Position numbers and translations under genes: made by a program
Notes under the pieces: model-generated
The model's input: the letters and a program-made list of their open reading frames with translations, nothing else
The model's database searches: none
Told to the model about the DNA's origin: nothing
Source: Prostheceraeus crozeri
Taxonomy: Eukaryota; Platyhelminthes; Polycladida; Euryleptidae
DNA: 64,000 bases
Direction: 5' to 3'
Assembly: GCA_907163375.1 (NCBI GenBank)
Contig: CAJQUW010016168.1
Span: 62,001-126,000 of the forward strand
Shown: positions 48,765 to 60,354 of the stretch, in pieces
Numbering within the stretch: position 1 is the first letter of the stretch
Layout of the letters: every line of letters starts with the position of its first letter

Positions 48765-48852
48765 GCGGGACTCGACCACTCGCCCAAAAGATCATCAGTT
48801 CAATTCACTTACCACTGAGCATCATTTTAATAGGACTCCGACTCTGGGTGGC
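48765..48852 (-). mobile_element. tRNA-like SINE head
   Basis: The minus strand shows ATGCTCAGTGGTAAGTG (A-box-like) and GGTCGAGTCCC (near-consensus B box) at reasonable spacing. The upstream word GAGTCGGAGTCC recurs near 49455-49480 beside another CTCAGTGGTAAGGG, pointing to a second degraded relative there. Confidence 0.5.
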
Positions 48853-50366
48853 AAGTATATATAGCCTAGTTTTTTGAAAAATACTGGCAACCTACATCAT
48901 AGATCATAGGCTTGCCTGAACCTATTTTTAATGATTATTGCTGTATCAGTTATCAATCATCTTCGATGAAAGTTTATCAAATGTCGCTTTAAGCTGGATG
49001 CATACGACTCGGTTGCTTCCATCTTGTTGATGTGTGCTTCACACGGTTTTTCTCCAGTCTCTACCAGGCACGAAAATCCCCATCCTTCTCCAAAAAATAT
49101 GAGTGCACTTTCGATTTTAATATGCGCTTTGGAGGAGCCATCACACACGATTAACGTTTGGTGAAAAGGCAATGTTCTCAAACAAACTAGTATTTCATTT
49201 TTGTCTCTGATGTGACCTTTGGCGCGTTGGTGTGATCGAGGCCAGGAAGGCTTGTCTTCTCTATTAAGTCACCGAATGAAAAGACAATCCTTATTTCACT
49301 ATCACGGTTCATTCCCTCAACTATGTATTCAGCAGTGTCTCTGTGCTTTTGTTTGACAGAGAAAATTGACATCAAGACAGTGACAGCTATGCACGAGGAT
49401 AAATAATTTGTTTGTGTTATACTTCGGGTCTAGTTATCTGCCGGATCATTTGATAGGACTCCGGGACTCCGACTCCGCATCCCTTACCACTGAGTCACGT
49501 ATATCAATGCTGATGACATGTAGCGGTCGATGTGATTTGCATACTAAAAAATTCCTTTGCTCCATTTTCCAGACCGGACCGACTTTGTCGATTTTCAAAT
49601 ATGAAACTAAGCATGAAGGTGAAAGTACAGGCATGCTTTAATGAAGCAACGACACTTAGAGCATTCCCATAAGAATGAACGACAAAAAGGAAATTAATCA
49701 TTTTCATCTTTTGATTAAAAATAGACAGTTTGATGTCTGTTTTAATATTTCTCTGAGAATTTCTTACTGTGACTTCCTTTCTTTCACTTTCTACATTCTT
49801 CCTGTCTTTCGTCTCTTGACACCTCCCAACGGTTTTTTGGTGTAGTAGGGAAAAGAAATGTTAAGAGACAGAGGAATAAAAAAGTTTAAATTCACAAAGT
49901 TTGCCAATTTCGTTCTCTCTTCCTGTGCAATAAAATTTCCATAAATTTGAAGCATTTATTTTGTCACTGCAATGCCATTTTCTGGCTTTGTGAGGGATGG
50001 AATGAGAGGGGAACAAGATGGGGAATGCTTTCGTCCTTCTGTCACACCGCACTGTAGATTCCCTTGAGATGAGAGTCTGTCGTCCCGTCTGTTTCCAAAC
50101 TTCATCCCCGTTCCCATAGTGTATCCATTGCGCTTCTTCTCACTCCCTTACTTTCTTAACCACCACCGCTGGCTAACTATTCAACTTTCTTTTTTCTTCA
50201 CTGTGAAGATTTGTTTGAGGCTCTCTTACTCGTCTGTCTTTGCCTCCTTTCGTTGTAACAGTGTATCCGACCTAATTCGTCTTCTCCCTCTTGCAGCAGC
50301 TTCTTGAAAATTGTTTTTCACTAGTCCGGCTGCGGGTCCTTCCTCCTCAATGATTATTTTGTTTCT
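48853..50366. other. No gene recognised
   Basis: Short frames at 48957-49181, 49187-49375 and 49408-49707 lack recognisable domains. Pyrimidine-rich runs near 49780 and 50120-50300. A degraded tRNA-like head lies near 49445-49500, minus strand. Confidence 0.4.
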
Positions 50367-50445
50367 AGCTAGACTTGAACTCTCTACCTCGTGATCGGCA
50401 TTCCGTGTCGTTAGCCACTGAGCCACGCGTTCACCGCAGAGACTA
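50367..50445 (-). mobile_element. tRNA-like SINE head or tRNA pseudogene
   Basis: The minus strand has GTGGCTCAGTGGCTAAC (A box; 50412-50428) and GAGTTCAAGTCT (B box; 50371-50382), with GCGGTGAACGC upstream. The overall length suits a tRNA with a long variable arm (Leu/Ser-like), but acceptor pairing is not evident. I favour a SINE remnant. Confidence 0.5.
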
Positions 50446-50870
50446 TCAATTGTAAAAGAGGTGAAGGGCATTTCTTAATGTCTGATAGCGATGAAGAAAA
50501 CAGCAATACACTTGCAGTAAAGGACGGAATGTTTAAAAGGTTAATATAAGCAGCTATTTACTTTCTCAGTTATTTGCTTCATTTACTAGGAAATCAAGAA
50601 AAAGCAGTTTTTAGCAAATACAAATTTGATACCCATTTCGATATATTCTATAAAAGCAACAATTTGAAATTTCAGATGCAAGCTGATTCCCAGCAGCAAT
50701 TGTCGGGAAGTATTACTAAACCCTTAAGTAAGCAGCAGTAAGTAATAAAGCTGTTGATGATATAATTTCAATTGCTTTATTCCAAAAATGGCAGATTTCA
50801 ATATATTTAATGATATACATGTCACACAAAGCACTTCACCTCCTCAAGACTAAGCAAATGGTAGCTAAAC

Positions 50871-50993
50871 AACTCCTTACTGATAATATTGTCAAATTAT
50901 CAAATCTACTCTTAACCTCAATACTGGGATAAGTGAAGAATTTAAGAAAGAAATGCTGATATCTTACAGAGCAACTGCATTGACATGTGTTAT
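50871..50993. repeat. Left arm of a 3.4-kb-spaced inverted repeat
   Basis: Contains AACTCCTTACTGATAATATTG, TCAAATCTACTCTTAACCTC and GAATTTAAGAAAGAAATGCT. The reverse complements occur in order at 54195-54325 with few differences. Probably the two TIRs, or inverted parts, of one older element into which a SINE and then a hAT inserted; the outer boundaries and a TSD are not clear. Confidence 0.75.
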
Positions 50994-51344
50994 CAAATAT
51001 TAGTTGTACATGTATTTTTCTTTAATTAGTTGCAATTGACTGTTTAATTGGTCTCCAGTGGGAAGGTATTTCATTGACTGCTTCCGTCACCACTAGGGGT
51101 GTTCGGGATTCGGGATTGAATCAGAGCCTTAGTCACCACTCACCATGGTAAGGCAAACACTGTACATTCAGTGATATATTTTGAAACTATGCTTACTAAG
51201 TAGCCTATAGCTTATTCACAAACTGATGGCCTTCAATTGTTCTGTTTCCTAGACACATATGTGATTATTCACTTACTTGTTTCAATAATTGATCAATAAC
51301 AGCTATGATACTTGAACTTAAATGATGATGGTTTATCGTCACTG

Positions 51345-53852
51345 TTGCCTGATACTGGGGGCTTGTACGGTGCTGACACCAGGGCTGTGGAGCCGGAGCC
51401 GAGCCGGAGCCGGAGCCGATGGTTTTGGTCGGAGCCGGAGCCGATTTATCACAAAGGCTCCGGCTCCGGCTACGATAGTTTGAGCTTTGATATAAATCTA
51501 GAATTTTGAAAGTTATTAATTGGCATCATAAAAAAATTAAATCATTTGAAATCTAAAGATATGTCTTTTAAGTATACCAATGATCTGTCCTCCACGATAT
51601 CTTTCTTTGCAGTTGCCGCCTTCTTTTGTATTATATTTATTATATATTTACACACATGTGTAATATTTTTTTATTGCATATGTTTCGTAAGACTAATTTC
51701 CATATTGACAACGTATTCTCCAAAATCCATTAATTTGAAGACTTGTTATATGCATGCTAACTAGATGATTGTAGATTCCTAGAGACAAGTCGCCAGTCAT
51801 TTATGTACACATTTCCAGTTCAGTCAGCAAAGACAATATAGCTACATTTCTTGCGCAATGTCTTAAATCTAATACGGTTACTGTGTAGGCTATCATCTAT
51901 CGGTATGGCTACTGGCAGAAGCTACTGGCATCTGTGACAATGCCAATTTCCTTAGATTGTATTGTAGGCTCTTGTGCAGTCCCCCACCTACATTTTTCAA
52001 AACAATCGATTATTTAATTTGATCAATTTTGATTGGAGGGATAACTCTTCACACTCACACGAATGACCTGACTACAAGTCCTCACATGGCTATAGCAATA
52101 AGCGACCCAGCCACTTTATAGTAGCGCCCTATTATTTTAAAGGTATCTCATTCACAATGAATTTCCTTTGACTTCAAAATTCAAAGGGTATATTTCAATG
52201 CGAAAAACCCGAAGGCAAATTACAATGTTGACTTGCTGACGAAGTTTGCGACCATGACATCGCAATTACCCACGTAGATTTTTACAACAGCACGGAATGC
52301 TTCACTCAAACCGGTGATGCTGAAACGGACATCCAATGGTGCTGCATCTTTTGACCAGAGAAAAAATGGGGGGGGGAGGACTGCACAAGAGCCGTATCGT
52401 GTAATGATATTTCCCCAAATGTCATAGACCTGTGGATTTCAAGAATTTTCATTATTATTTTTTCCGTCTGTCAACACTTTATGCTGATATCATGCTGACT
52501 TATATGTAAACAATAAAAAAAAGACTGAGACGCTCTCAATAAAGGCGCCTTTTGACCTCCCTTTTCTATTGTCTGTGACATTAAACCGCACGCGCATTTG
52601 AAAGCTAGCAAAGTAGATGGGATTTCTGCTCGGTGCTCGCAGTCAAATTTTTATTATGCATAGTGGCACCCTGCAACATACTGTGTGATACTCCGAGTTC
52701 AGTTTCATCAGCCTAACCATCATCAGAAGAATAGTGGTAATGTGTTATACATAAATTGAATATAATAATATACATGAATCATTGATGAATTATTTAGTGC
52801 AACTTTACGCCATAATGAAAAATACGAAATTGATATAATGTAAGTTAGGCCTTAACTTATTAAGTATGCTGCATAGAATTACAAAACTTGTCCTAAATTA
52901 GATATTTTTAATTTTTTCAAGTATAATTTTCAATTGTACATTTCTAGCCTACACTGCAATGAGGCTATCTAAATTACAATTTCTACAGATGATGAGTCGT
53001 GGGCTACCCACCGATCATATTATTCATGGACCAACAGACTATTGAATAAAGGCAATAACAAATAACAATAACAACCTAAGCTAGCCTATATACACTTTAA
53101 TATTCAATAAAGCAATTGATATCTTTATTGATACGGTATATTTGGCTATATAGCCGATACCCTTTCCATGTTCGAGTAGATACAGGCCCTATAAGCTATT
53201 TAGAGGCATACGCTATCCAGTTTCATATTCAAGCTTTGTTAAAAAGCTTATACTACTATTCGGCCCCTGTGACGGCTAATTAGGTATATCATCATCACTC
53301 ATGTGGTCTTATTTAATGTAGCCTCGTAATAGACTGGTTGCAGGCTAGGCCAATTTATATTTAGCCAGTGCGGGACATCTTTATCTAATTTAACCAATCC
53401 TGGCTATAACTTTATTTTATCTTTCAGAGATAGTCAGTTCATGCAAAAATATATGACAAGTATGTTATTTGTCATTATATTAGGCTATTATCATTTTTAT
53501 TATTAACTTAAGTCGTTGCTTGTTAATGAAAACTAATTTGATGATTGTAGCAAGCCTCTAAAGGCCACACCGTTATCCAAAAAACCCGTTCAACGGATCC
53601 AGGATAACCAGCATAGATAGAACCTGAATTTGAAGTCGGAGCCGGAGCCGGAGCCGAGCCGGAGCCTTTCACATCAGTGTCGTGGAGCCGGAGCCGATGA
53701 GATAACGCATCGGCTCCACAGCCCTGGCTGACACACTCAGACTTCAACCTGGAGCATTGTGATCTTTCAGTCCAATGACACTTTGGGGGCTCGACCTCTG
53801 GACCGAAAGATCGCTAGACCATGTACTTAACCACTGTACCACGGTGACCACC
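51345..53852 (-). mobile_element. SINE split by a hAT insertion
   Basis: 51345-51379 (tail: CTGGGGGCTTGTACGGTGCTG) and 53727-53852 (rest: CACTCAGACTTCAACCTGGA ... CTTAACCACTGTACCACGGT) together make one minus-strand member of the SINE family at 54534-54710. It is interrupted at GCTGACAC, which is duplicated on both sides of the hAT element. Confidence 0.85.
51380..53726. mobile_element. 2.35-kb non-autonomous hAT element, TSD GCTGACAC
   Basis: Ends CAGGGCTGTGGAGCCG and its inverse CGGCTCCACAGCCCTG. The exact 8-bp duplications GCTGACAC lie at 51372-51379 and 53727-53734, inside a SINE. Both subterminal regions are arrays of the hexamer GGAGCC in either orientation (51391-51475 and 53635-53715), a known style of subterminal repeat for CAGGGCTGTGG-type hAT ends where transposase is thought to bind. 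The 2.2-kb AT-rich interior has no transposase frame, so the element is non-autonomous or decayed. Insertion post-dates the SINE. Confidence 0.9.
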
Positions 53853-54194
53853 GTTCAACTTACGTATGTAAGAAAATTTATCAATGTTTACATCCAATTT
53901 GTAATTGGGTCTACTCACATCACTATTAAAATTTGCACAATCTATTATGCGATCTGTAAAGCATGTCGGTACTGTATGTAGCCTATGTAAAAATTCTTGA
54001 AAGTAAAATATCAAGAAATTCAAATCAGTACTTTGTCTATTTGCATAGTGATGGCAAATCAAAAAACTGCAATTAATTGATTGCTTAACGAAAATTAATT
54101 TCAATTCAACTTTGATAACATTGTTAGCTACATCGGTAGTTCAACTATTCGACGCCGTATCAGTCGGACTGTAATGTAAGATTCAGATTAATAT

Positions 54195-54325
54195 ACCAAT
54201 GCAGTTGCTTTGTGAGACATCAGCATTTCTTTCTTAAATTCTGCACTTATTTCCCAGAATTGAGGTTAAGAGTAGATATGTTTGATAATTTGACAATATT
54301 ATCAGCAAGGAGTTGGTAGCACTTT
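54195..54325. repeat. Right arm of the 3.4-kb-spaced inverted repeat
   Basis: Inverse of 50871-50993: AGCATTTCTTTCTTAAATTC, GAGGTTAAGAGTAGATATG, GACAATATTATCAGCAAGGA. A 3-5-bp indel (GATATGTTTGATAATT against AATTATCAAATC) separates the arms, so they are old. Confidence 0.75.
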
Positions 54326-54344
54326 AATCACCAAGTTAGTATTT

Positions 54345-54430
54345 TTGCGCATACGCCTTTGGGAGGAATCGCACCAGACTTTTGAGACAGCTGTCCAAGT
54401 CCGTAGCCATTGCGCTCTCAACGCAACACA
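54345..54430 (-). mobile_element. Possible tRNA-like SINE head
   Basis: The minus strand reads GCGCAATGGCTACGGACTTGG and GGTGCGATTCC, loosely A-box and B-box. Spacing is right for a tRNA-derived promoter but there is no body to compare. Confidence 0.4.
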
Positions 54431-54533
54431 GATGGCGTCGAAACGCTGCTGATATGATCATTTATTGCGTTGCTATCACCATCGTCGATCCCGCCACAGT
54501 CTGGGAATTCAGCTGGTTATAAATGGTCGCCGT

Positions 54534-54710
54534 GGCACAAGGGTTAAGTGCTTGGCCTAGCGATCTTTCGGCCCAGTGGTCGAGCCCCCAAAGTGTCATT
54601 GGAAGTCGGTAGGAGGGGCATCCGGACTAAAAGATCACAATGCTCCAGTTAAGTGTCTGACTATGTCAGCACCGTCCAAGCCCCAGTATGGGGAGTAATA
54701 ACGCTATTTT
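54534..54710 (+). mobile_element. Complete tRNA-derived SINE
   Basis: TGGTCGCCGTGGCACAAGGG, TTAAGTGCTTGGCCTAGCGA, GGTCGAGCCCC (B box), GAAGTCGGTAGGAGGGGCAT, then CAGCACCGTCCAAGCCCCAG and GGGGAGTAATAACGC. Same family as 35709-35900. It lies 0.7 kb from, and opposite in orientation to, the split copy, and was used to show that the split SINE pieces belong together. Confidence 0.85.
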
Positions 54711-56421
54711 CCCATTATTGATTAGAACTTGAAAATCAGTTTTGAAATGAATGTAAAAAATAGGCTTTCTATGTATTGTACATATACATTCTTGTTAGAG
54801 TAAGATGTGGTGTGCATGCCAACACGATATTAATGACATCTACGCGGTAATGGAGAATCCTTTTATTCATTTTTCCTTGTGAATGTAGAGAAGATTTGGT
54901 TGGTGAAAGCTTGCTAAGAATTTGATAATCCTACGTATTTCATGCAGAGCAGAAAGTAGTCTTCAATGAGCTGCTGTCAGCATAATACACTTCATAGTAG
55001 AAATGCATGTCTATTATTAATAATTCATCGATCGAACAAAATGCACCATAATACACCATAATTTTCGAATAAGAGATGCAGCAATTACCGAGAGAAATGG
55101 AAGATTTGCGTGAGATGTCAGATGAATAATACTTCTACAATTCCAATGCAACAGCTCTCGCATAATTGTAGCACTTAAGGGTAATTAAAGCATCATTAGT
55201 GTTATCTATGTTAACATAACCAAACATCTTCGTCGGATCAGTATATCTATGTCTGCAGTAGCAAGTGTCTTCGTCGCATGAGTATATTTCTATGTCAGCA
55301 TAACCCTATGTGAATGTCCGCATGGGGCAGCGATGTTTTATTGTAAACGTTGGAAGATGGTCTATTAAATGGTTCGCCTTATATTTATGTTATGTGAATA
55401 AAATAGTAATATTGCATTTTAATATTAATGATGGATTACAAATTCAAAGAAATTGGTCCCTATATTGCGTTTTTTGGAAACATGATACATTCACATGTAT
55501 GACGAAAATTGTGAAGATTATGCAAGTGCATGGCAATTTTGAGCAATAATCCATAGTTCTCATGCACATTCTGTAGCAGATTCTTCCTGATCTATTAGTT
55601 GAATTCCAAAAGTCATTTTTGTGATTTTACTTAACCACAGATCAACATCAGCGAAGCGGTTGTTGTATTCAAGAGTCTCCGGTGTTCGATGGCGAAGTAC
55701 AAAAAATTGTTATAAACAATACCTATAAGAAATTTCTTATCTTAGCCATTTTTATCCAATATTCTAACAATCTCACTCCGCTCCCCTTTCTACTCTTATT
55801 CTCTCTCATTCCCTCTTTCTCCCTCTTTCTCTCTCACACACTCTCTCATTCTTTTTCTCCTAAGATTGCTGTCCAATATCTCGTAAAGAGAAGAAGCGAA
55901 GATATCTAAATAAAAGATAACCTCTCGCTCTCTACCGAAGCCTCACATTTCAATCAGACGACAGTTCGTTTCACACAGTAATCAATATTGAGGGATAATT
56001 GATAGCGTAGAAAAGGAATACTGGCGACAGGTAATCCATCAGAGGATCTGTAGCTTATCGTCGCTCGCCGATGAGTTGTGCTCATTGTGTCGGACTTTCT
56101 TAGATACGCCCATCGGGATCCTTGCTTTATCTCAGAGATGTGTGAGACGAGTTGGGAGGGAGGGGTTAAGTCGAAGAAGGTTAATGAAGATTGAAAGTAA
56201 TGAAATATGCCTATAAGTAAAGATTGTATAGACGCAAGGAGGATTAAACACACGACACGATAAATAAGATGATTGAATGCAGTGTTAGTTGTATAGGATG
56301 AAAACGGGACGTTCTCAGAGTCGCCTGCAGGATTAGCCTTCTTCGTAGATGAAGAATGAAGGGTTATTAACTGCGATATACGATCTAAGAGGCCATTCAT
56401 GAAAGAAGGTAGAAAGACAAG
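54711..56421. other. No gene recognised
   Basis: Holds a small 41-bp tandem repeat (55204-55310), a pyrimidine-rich run (55780-55865) and a 148-codon minus frame at 55954-56400 with one hydrophobic stretch but no recognisable family. Confidence 0.4.
55204..55310. repeat. 41-bp tandem repeat, about 2.5 copies
   Basis: (T)ATCTATGT(T/C)..CA(T/G)A, then CTTCGTCG(G/C)AT(C/G)AGTAT, repeats at 55204, 55245 and partly 55287, with substitutions. Simple local duplication. Confidence 0.65.
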
Positions 56422-56682
56422 AATAATTGAATAAAAAATATCACGTATACAGGAATGTGTCGATTGTGTAAGAAGCTGTGAGAACAGTGAGATTGCCTGA
56501 GACTGATAGGACCTGAACTGCTCAATTGTTCAGCAGTGTGATTGTTTGCAGAGATTGTGCTCTATACTTGTCTACATTTGTACATTTAAAATTTCAAGCT
56601 TTGCTTGCTGCAGTAGAAATTGCTTAGTGTGTCACGGACAACGTGAGAATTTTGTCTAATGAAACGGATAGGCGAATGAACC
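56422..56682. repeat. 260-bp direct repeat, first copy
   Basis: From AATAATTGAATAAAAAAT to GAAACGGATAGGCGAATGAAC. The same sequence recurs at 57519-57787 with scattered substitutions and a short internal rearrangement near GATTGTTTGCAGAGATTGTG. A TIR element fills exactly the gap between the copies. Confidence 0.85.
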
Positions 56683-56689
56683 ATAGAGT

Positions 56690-57504
56690 ATATATAGGCA
56701 GAGTATTGACTCAAAAAAGTATACAGTGAAAATTTTTATATTAAAAGATTCAGTTTTTTGCGGAGATTACGTTCCGGTGGTCCAAAAAATTATTTGAGCA
56801 GTTTTGGAAAAAGTCAAAATCTTGCCAATTTATATACTACCGAGATGATGCCCCTATATAAGTAGTATGAAACAAGTTGGATATCAAATGGAATGAATAT
56901 TTGCTAATAAACATCCTAGCTAAGCGGACATTAAGCTGATTATCAAGGGAATTTCATGATCCGTATTTTAATGGAAGTCTTCATGAAAAAGTCACGATAT
57001 TATTCGTGCTTTCTTGGCTGAAATTTCAAGTTTTTAATTCAATTTTCACAGGCATGATTTTATGATTCACTAAATTTATGTTTCATCTCTTGAATCTGAC
57101 TAGTGATGTGGACCCATTCACAACTTTCAAAGTTAATTGAAATCATTGTCGTTGATTATGTGATTTTGCTCTGCCAGTGCAGGTTGCCTGTGATATGATC
57201 ACGCTTAAGAAAATACTCTTGAGGTTGAGCATGAAAGCAATAGGAACCCATCGAATTGCTAATTTAACAAACATTACCTCTCCAAGGCTGTCATGACACT
57301 GAGAACCTGCAAAATGCCATCATTCCTTCTGCATTAGATTCATGATCACTGAATTTCGTGACAATTTCTTCAAAACTACAAAAATTTGCATATCTCACAT
57401 TTGTTTACAATACCACCTGTATCCCCTCGAGTTCATTTAATAAAATCGAAAGTGTATACACATTGGAGATTTAATAAATGCGGAGTTACCACTCTACCTA
57501 ATAT
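56690..57504. mobile_element. TIR element, copy 2 of an inverted pair
   Basis: Inverse orientation relative to 41982-43122 and about 330 bp shorter. Ends TATATAGGCAGAGT and ACTCTACCTAATAT are loosely inverted. Shared blocks include GCGGAGATTACGTTCC, GATATCAAATGGAATGAATA, GATTATCAAGGGAATTTCAT and GAAAGTGTATACACATTGGA. No open transposase frame. Confidence 0.65.
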
Positions 57505-57518
57505 CCTAAAGAAAGAAA

Positions 57519-57787
57519 AATAATTGAATAAAAAATACCACGTATGCAGAAATGTGTCGATTGTGTAAGAAGCTGTGAGAGCAGTGAGACTGCCTGAGAC
57601 TGATAGGATCTGAACTAGTCAGCTTTTCAGCAGTGTGACTGCAGAGATTGTTTGCAAAGATTGTGCTCTATACTTGTCTACATTTATACATTTCGAATTT
57701 CAAGCTTTGCTTGCTTCAGTAGAAATTGCTTTCTGTGTTGCGGACAACGTGAGAATTTTGTCTACTAAAACGGATAGGCGAATGAAC
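57519..57787. repeat. 260-bp direct repeat, second copy
   Basis: Direct copy of 56422-56682, beginning AATAATTGAATAAAAAATACC and ending GCGAATGAAC. The two share CGATTGTGTAAGAAGCTGTG, GTGCTCTATACTTGTCTACA and GACAACGTGAGAATTTTGTC. Confidence 0.85.
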
Positions 57788-57854
57788 AGTTCTCGATCTA
57801 TGTGCATCAACTGAAAGTGTTTTATGATTAGGCGGATTTGATTTCCTGTGAAAC

Positions 57855-58499
57855 CACAGCTGGAACGGGCCGGGTTTTCGGCCCGGATTGATTTTAATCC
57901 AAGTCCTAGTCATAAAAATGGATCATTTTCTGCACTTGGGCATATTCTTAATGAAAATGCCTATCATGTTTTCTTAAACAATCAAATAGAAAAATGAATT
58001 ATTTATTAAATGATTGTATTATGTTAGTCTTTTAGTTTAGCTGACTTTGTTGTAGAGAAGGAAATTGAAATACAACAAAAATGAGCCATATGATTAACTT
58101 TTACAAATTCTGGTCGATGTTGGATGTTAATTTTGTCTTTGTTTCTTCAAGATTCAGATGTTGTGCCAAATTTTTTAATGCCCGCTGTATTTAGCATAAT
58201 TCCCTTTGATGAATACGCAGGCGAAGTCAGATAATTTGATGCGCTATGAGACACTTGATAAATTCATGCAACTTTAATCTTTATCATCTTACAGCTTTTT
58301 CAGAACTTTATTTATGGCTTCTTCCTTGATATGCGAACATTTATGTCTTCTTATTTTTCATGAATTATGTTAATAAATCGTCACTTGAAGTGGTGCAGTG
58401 AACTCAATCGATCAACACATTCAATTGATGAACACTAATTTCCGACATGATGTATATCTCGGCCCGGCCTGCCCAAGGTCCATGCCGCTTCCAGCTCTG
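57855..58499. mobile_element. Putative short hAT element
   Basis: The left end CACAGCTGGAACGGGCCGGG mirrors the right end, read inward CAGAGCTGGAAGCGGCATGG, and GGCCCGG occurs just inside both. The AT-rich 645-bp interior has no transposase. The flanks share only CTGTGA (57846-57851; CTGTGA at 58502-58507), so the TSD is imperfect and the call tentative. Confidence 0.5.
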
Positions 58500-60100
58500 C
58501 ACTGTGACGAATGATCCCAAACTTTTCCCCTCCCAGACTTGCAAACGAGTCTGAACTGTCGTGAACTCAAGCGGACGCTCGTCAGGGGACCGTTTCTGTC
58601 CTAGAATGGGAGGCCCAAGCCCTGCCTAGCCCCGTTTCTGTTCGACGCCGACGCGTGCGTTTTTTTGCGACCGAGGTTTTTTGAATTTACACAAGATACA
58701 TTCCTAGCACTTACTGTTAAATAATAATGGTAGAAGTCAAGCATACGGCATTTCCAGAAGTCTAACCACCTGCTGTGACGTTCACTGCGTGTTTCAGCCG
58801 TCTGTCTTAATGGCTATGGAAACAGAGTTGAAAGATAGGTGCGGGAAGAACTGCTTTGGCTTTCATCCACAGATGTCTAACATTTGCTGGCCTTTCATGA
58901 ACCCTCTTTCATCCTATCTTCCAACACATCTTTCATCATCCCATCTCATTTCCTCTGAGTATACTCAGTACATGATTTCCATTTTCATGTGCTTCCTTAT
59001 AACATCTGTCTTTGCTTGCCCGTAAATGAAAAGGACTTCATTATTCCTTAGTATTTTCTCGCTCTATCCACATCTTTAACGTCTGCTTTTTTTCACATTC
59101 TTTAATAGACGTCCCATCTGGATATCCATCTTGTGAATACAGTACTTAAGTGTTTGATTTGAATGTCATACATCTTCGTTTTAATCATTTTCTCAATTAC
59201 GTTGCAGTTCTGACTGTGATATCTGCATTACTGTATCGTTTCATTAATATCCCATTAGTTTTCTGATGCATTGATTAAAATGAAGAGACTGTAGGACGTA
59301 AAATACGAATTTCATATCAACAAGTCAACAGACAAAATTGCGGTCATCTCTTATCGAAAATAGCATTTTATCATGGATTTCAAACAACGAGACTGCCTGA
59401 TGCTTTTCTCCGAAAAATCTGAGATACAATCCTATTGCATGCTGCCCTTGAGAAATTTAGATGTTTTGAGAAGAATAAACAGTGACAATTCAATAAGAAA
59501 TCAGTATATCATGTGAAGTTTGCACGGGCATTCATTAGATATCACACTGTAAACCATAGACTGACAATTATCCTACAAAATGCTGACAAAATCAATTACA
59601 ATTGTCACCTCCATTATTATGACGACAGTGGTGTGATTACGGATTTTCAAATTCTTTGCGCCATGACTACTTGTTTCTCGAAATACACTAGACGCCGCTT
59701 TCTTGTGATATGTTTTGTTAAGGTGATCCAAGGGTCAAGGTAATGATAACGTTGACAAGCATCCTACAAGAACTGACAAAAACCTACGAAATATATTTTG
59801 TAGGATTAATGTCAATGAATTGTCAGCCTACGTTTACAGTGCACTTTAAACGCATTTGACTGTCTAAGTTAGTGCATCTTCAGTTATTAGTAATAAATGC
59901 TGCTATTTAAATGCACAATGTAAATAGAAAAAGTACATATTGGGTTGCATCCTCATAAAAATTTAGGCAGGCTTAGTTTTCTCAACATCGACACAACTAC
60001 CTGTTTAATGCAACCACACCCGGAGCATATTTCAGATACGCATTAGCATATTGCACGTAAATGAAATTTCAGCCGGTATTTTTTCAGAACTGCTTCTAGT
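58500..60100. other. No gene recognised; GC-richer patch at the left
   Basis: 58510-58670 is notably GC/CpG-rich for this window (CTCAAGCGGACGCTCGTCAG; TTCGACGCCGACGCGTGCG), without a convincing frame. The remainder is AT-rich; the 78- and 76-codon frames at 58789-59025 and 59513-59743 are unrecognised. Confidence 0.4.
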
Positions 60101-60284
60101 GTGGTCTCCATGGCACAGCGGTCAAGTGCTTGACCTAGCGATCCTTGGATCCAGAGGTCCTGCCCCGAAGATGTAACTCGAAGTCGGAAGGAGATCTGAG
60201 GTAGAAGATCACAGCGCTTCAGATGAAGTCATGTCATTGTCAGCACGTCCAAGCCCCCATGGGGGAGTATGACGTTAAAACCAT
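60101..60284 (+). mobile_element. Complete tRNA-derived SINE
   Basis: GTGGTCTCCATGGCACAGCG, GTCAAGTGCTTGACCTAGCG, GAAGTCGGAAGGAGATCTGA, then CAGCACGTCCAAGCCCCCAT and GGGGGAGTATGACGTTAAAACC. Same family as 35709-35900 and 54534-54710; the B-box region (GGTCCTGCCCC) is damaged. Confidence 0.8.
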
Positions 60285-60354
60285 TAAACTCTAACGATTC
60301 TTAGTACTTCTTTTATCTGCTTTTTACAAACACAAGCGCATAAAGTAGCATTTA

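Noticed and set aside
55954..56400. 148-codon minus-strand frame with a hydrophobic stretch (VVCLILLASIQSLLIGIF)
   Set aside because: No recognisable domain, no neighbouring exon structure, and similar length frames arise by chance in this amount of sequence.
57846..58507. Exact 8-bp TSD around the putative hAT at 57855-58499
   Set aside because: Only six bases (CTGTGA) match and they are not at equal distance from the ends, so a clean TSD is not claimed.
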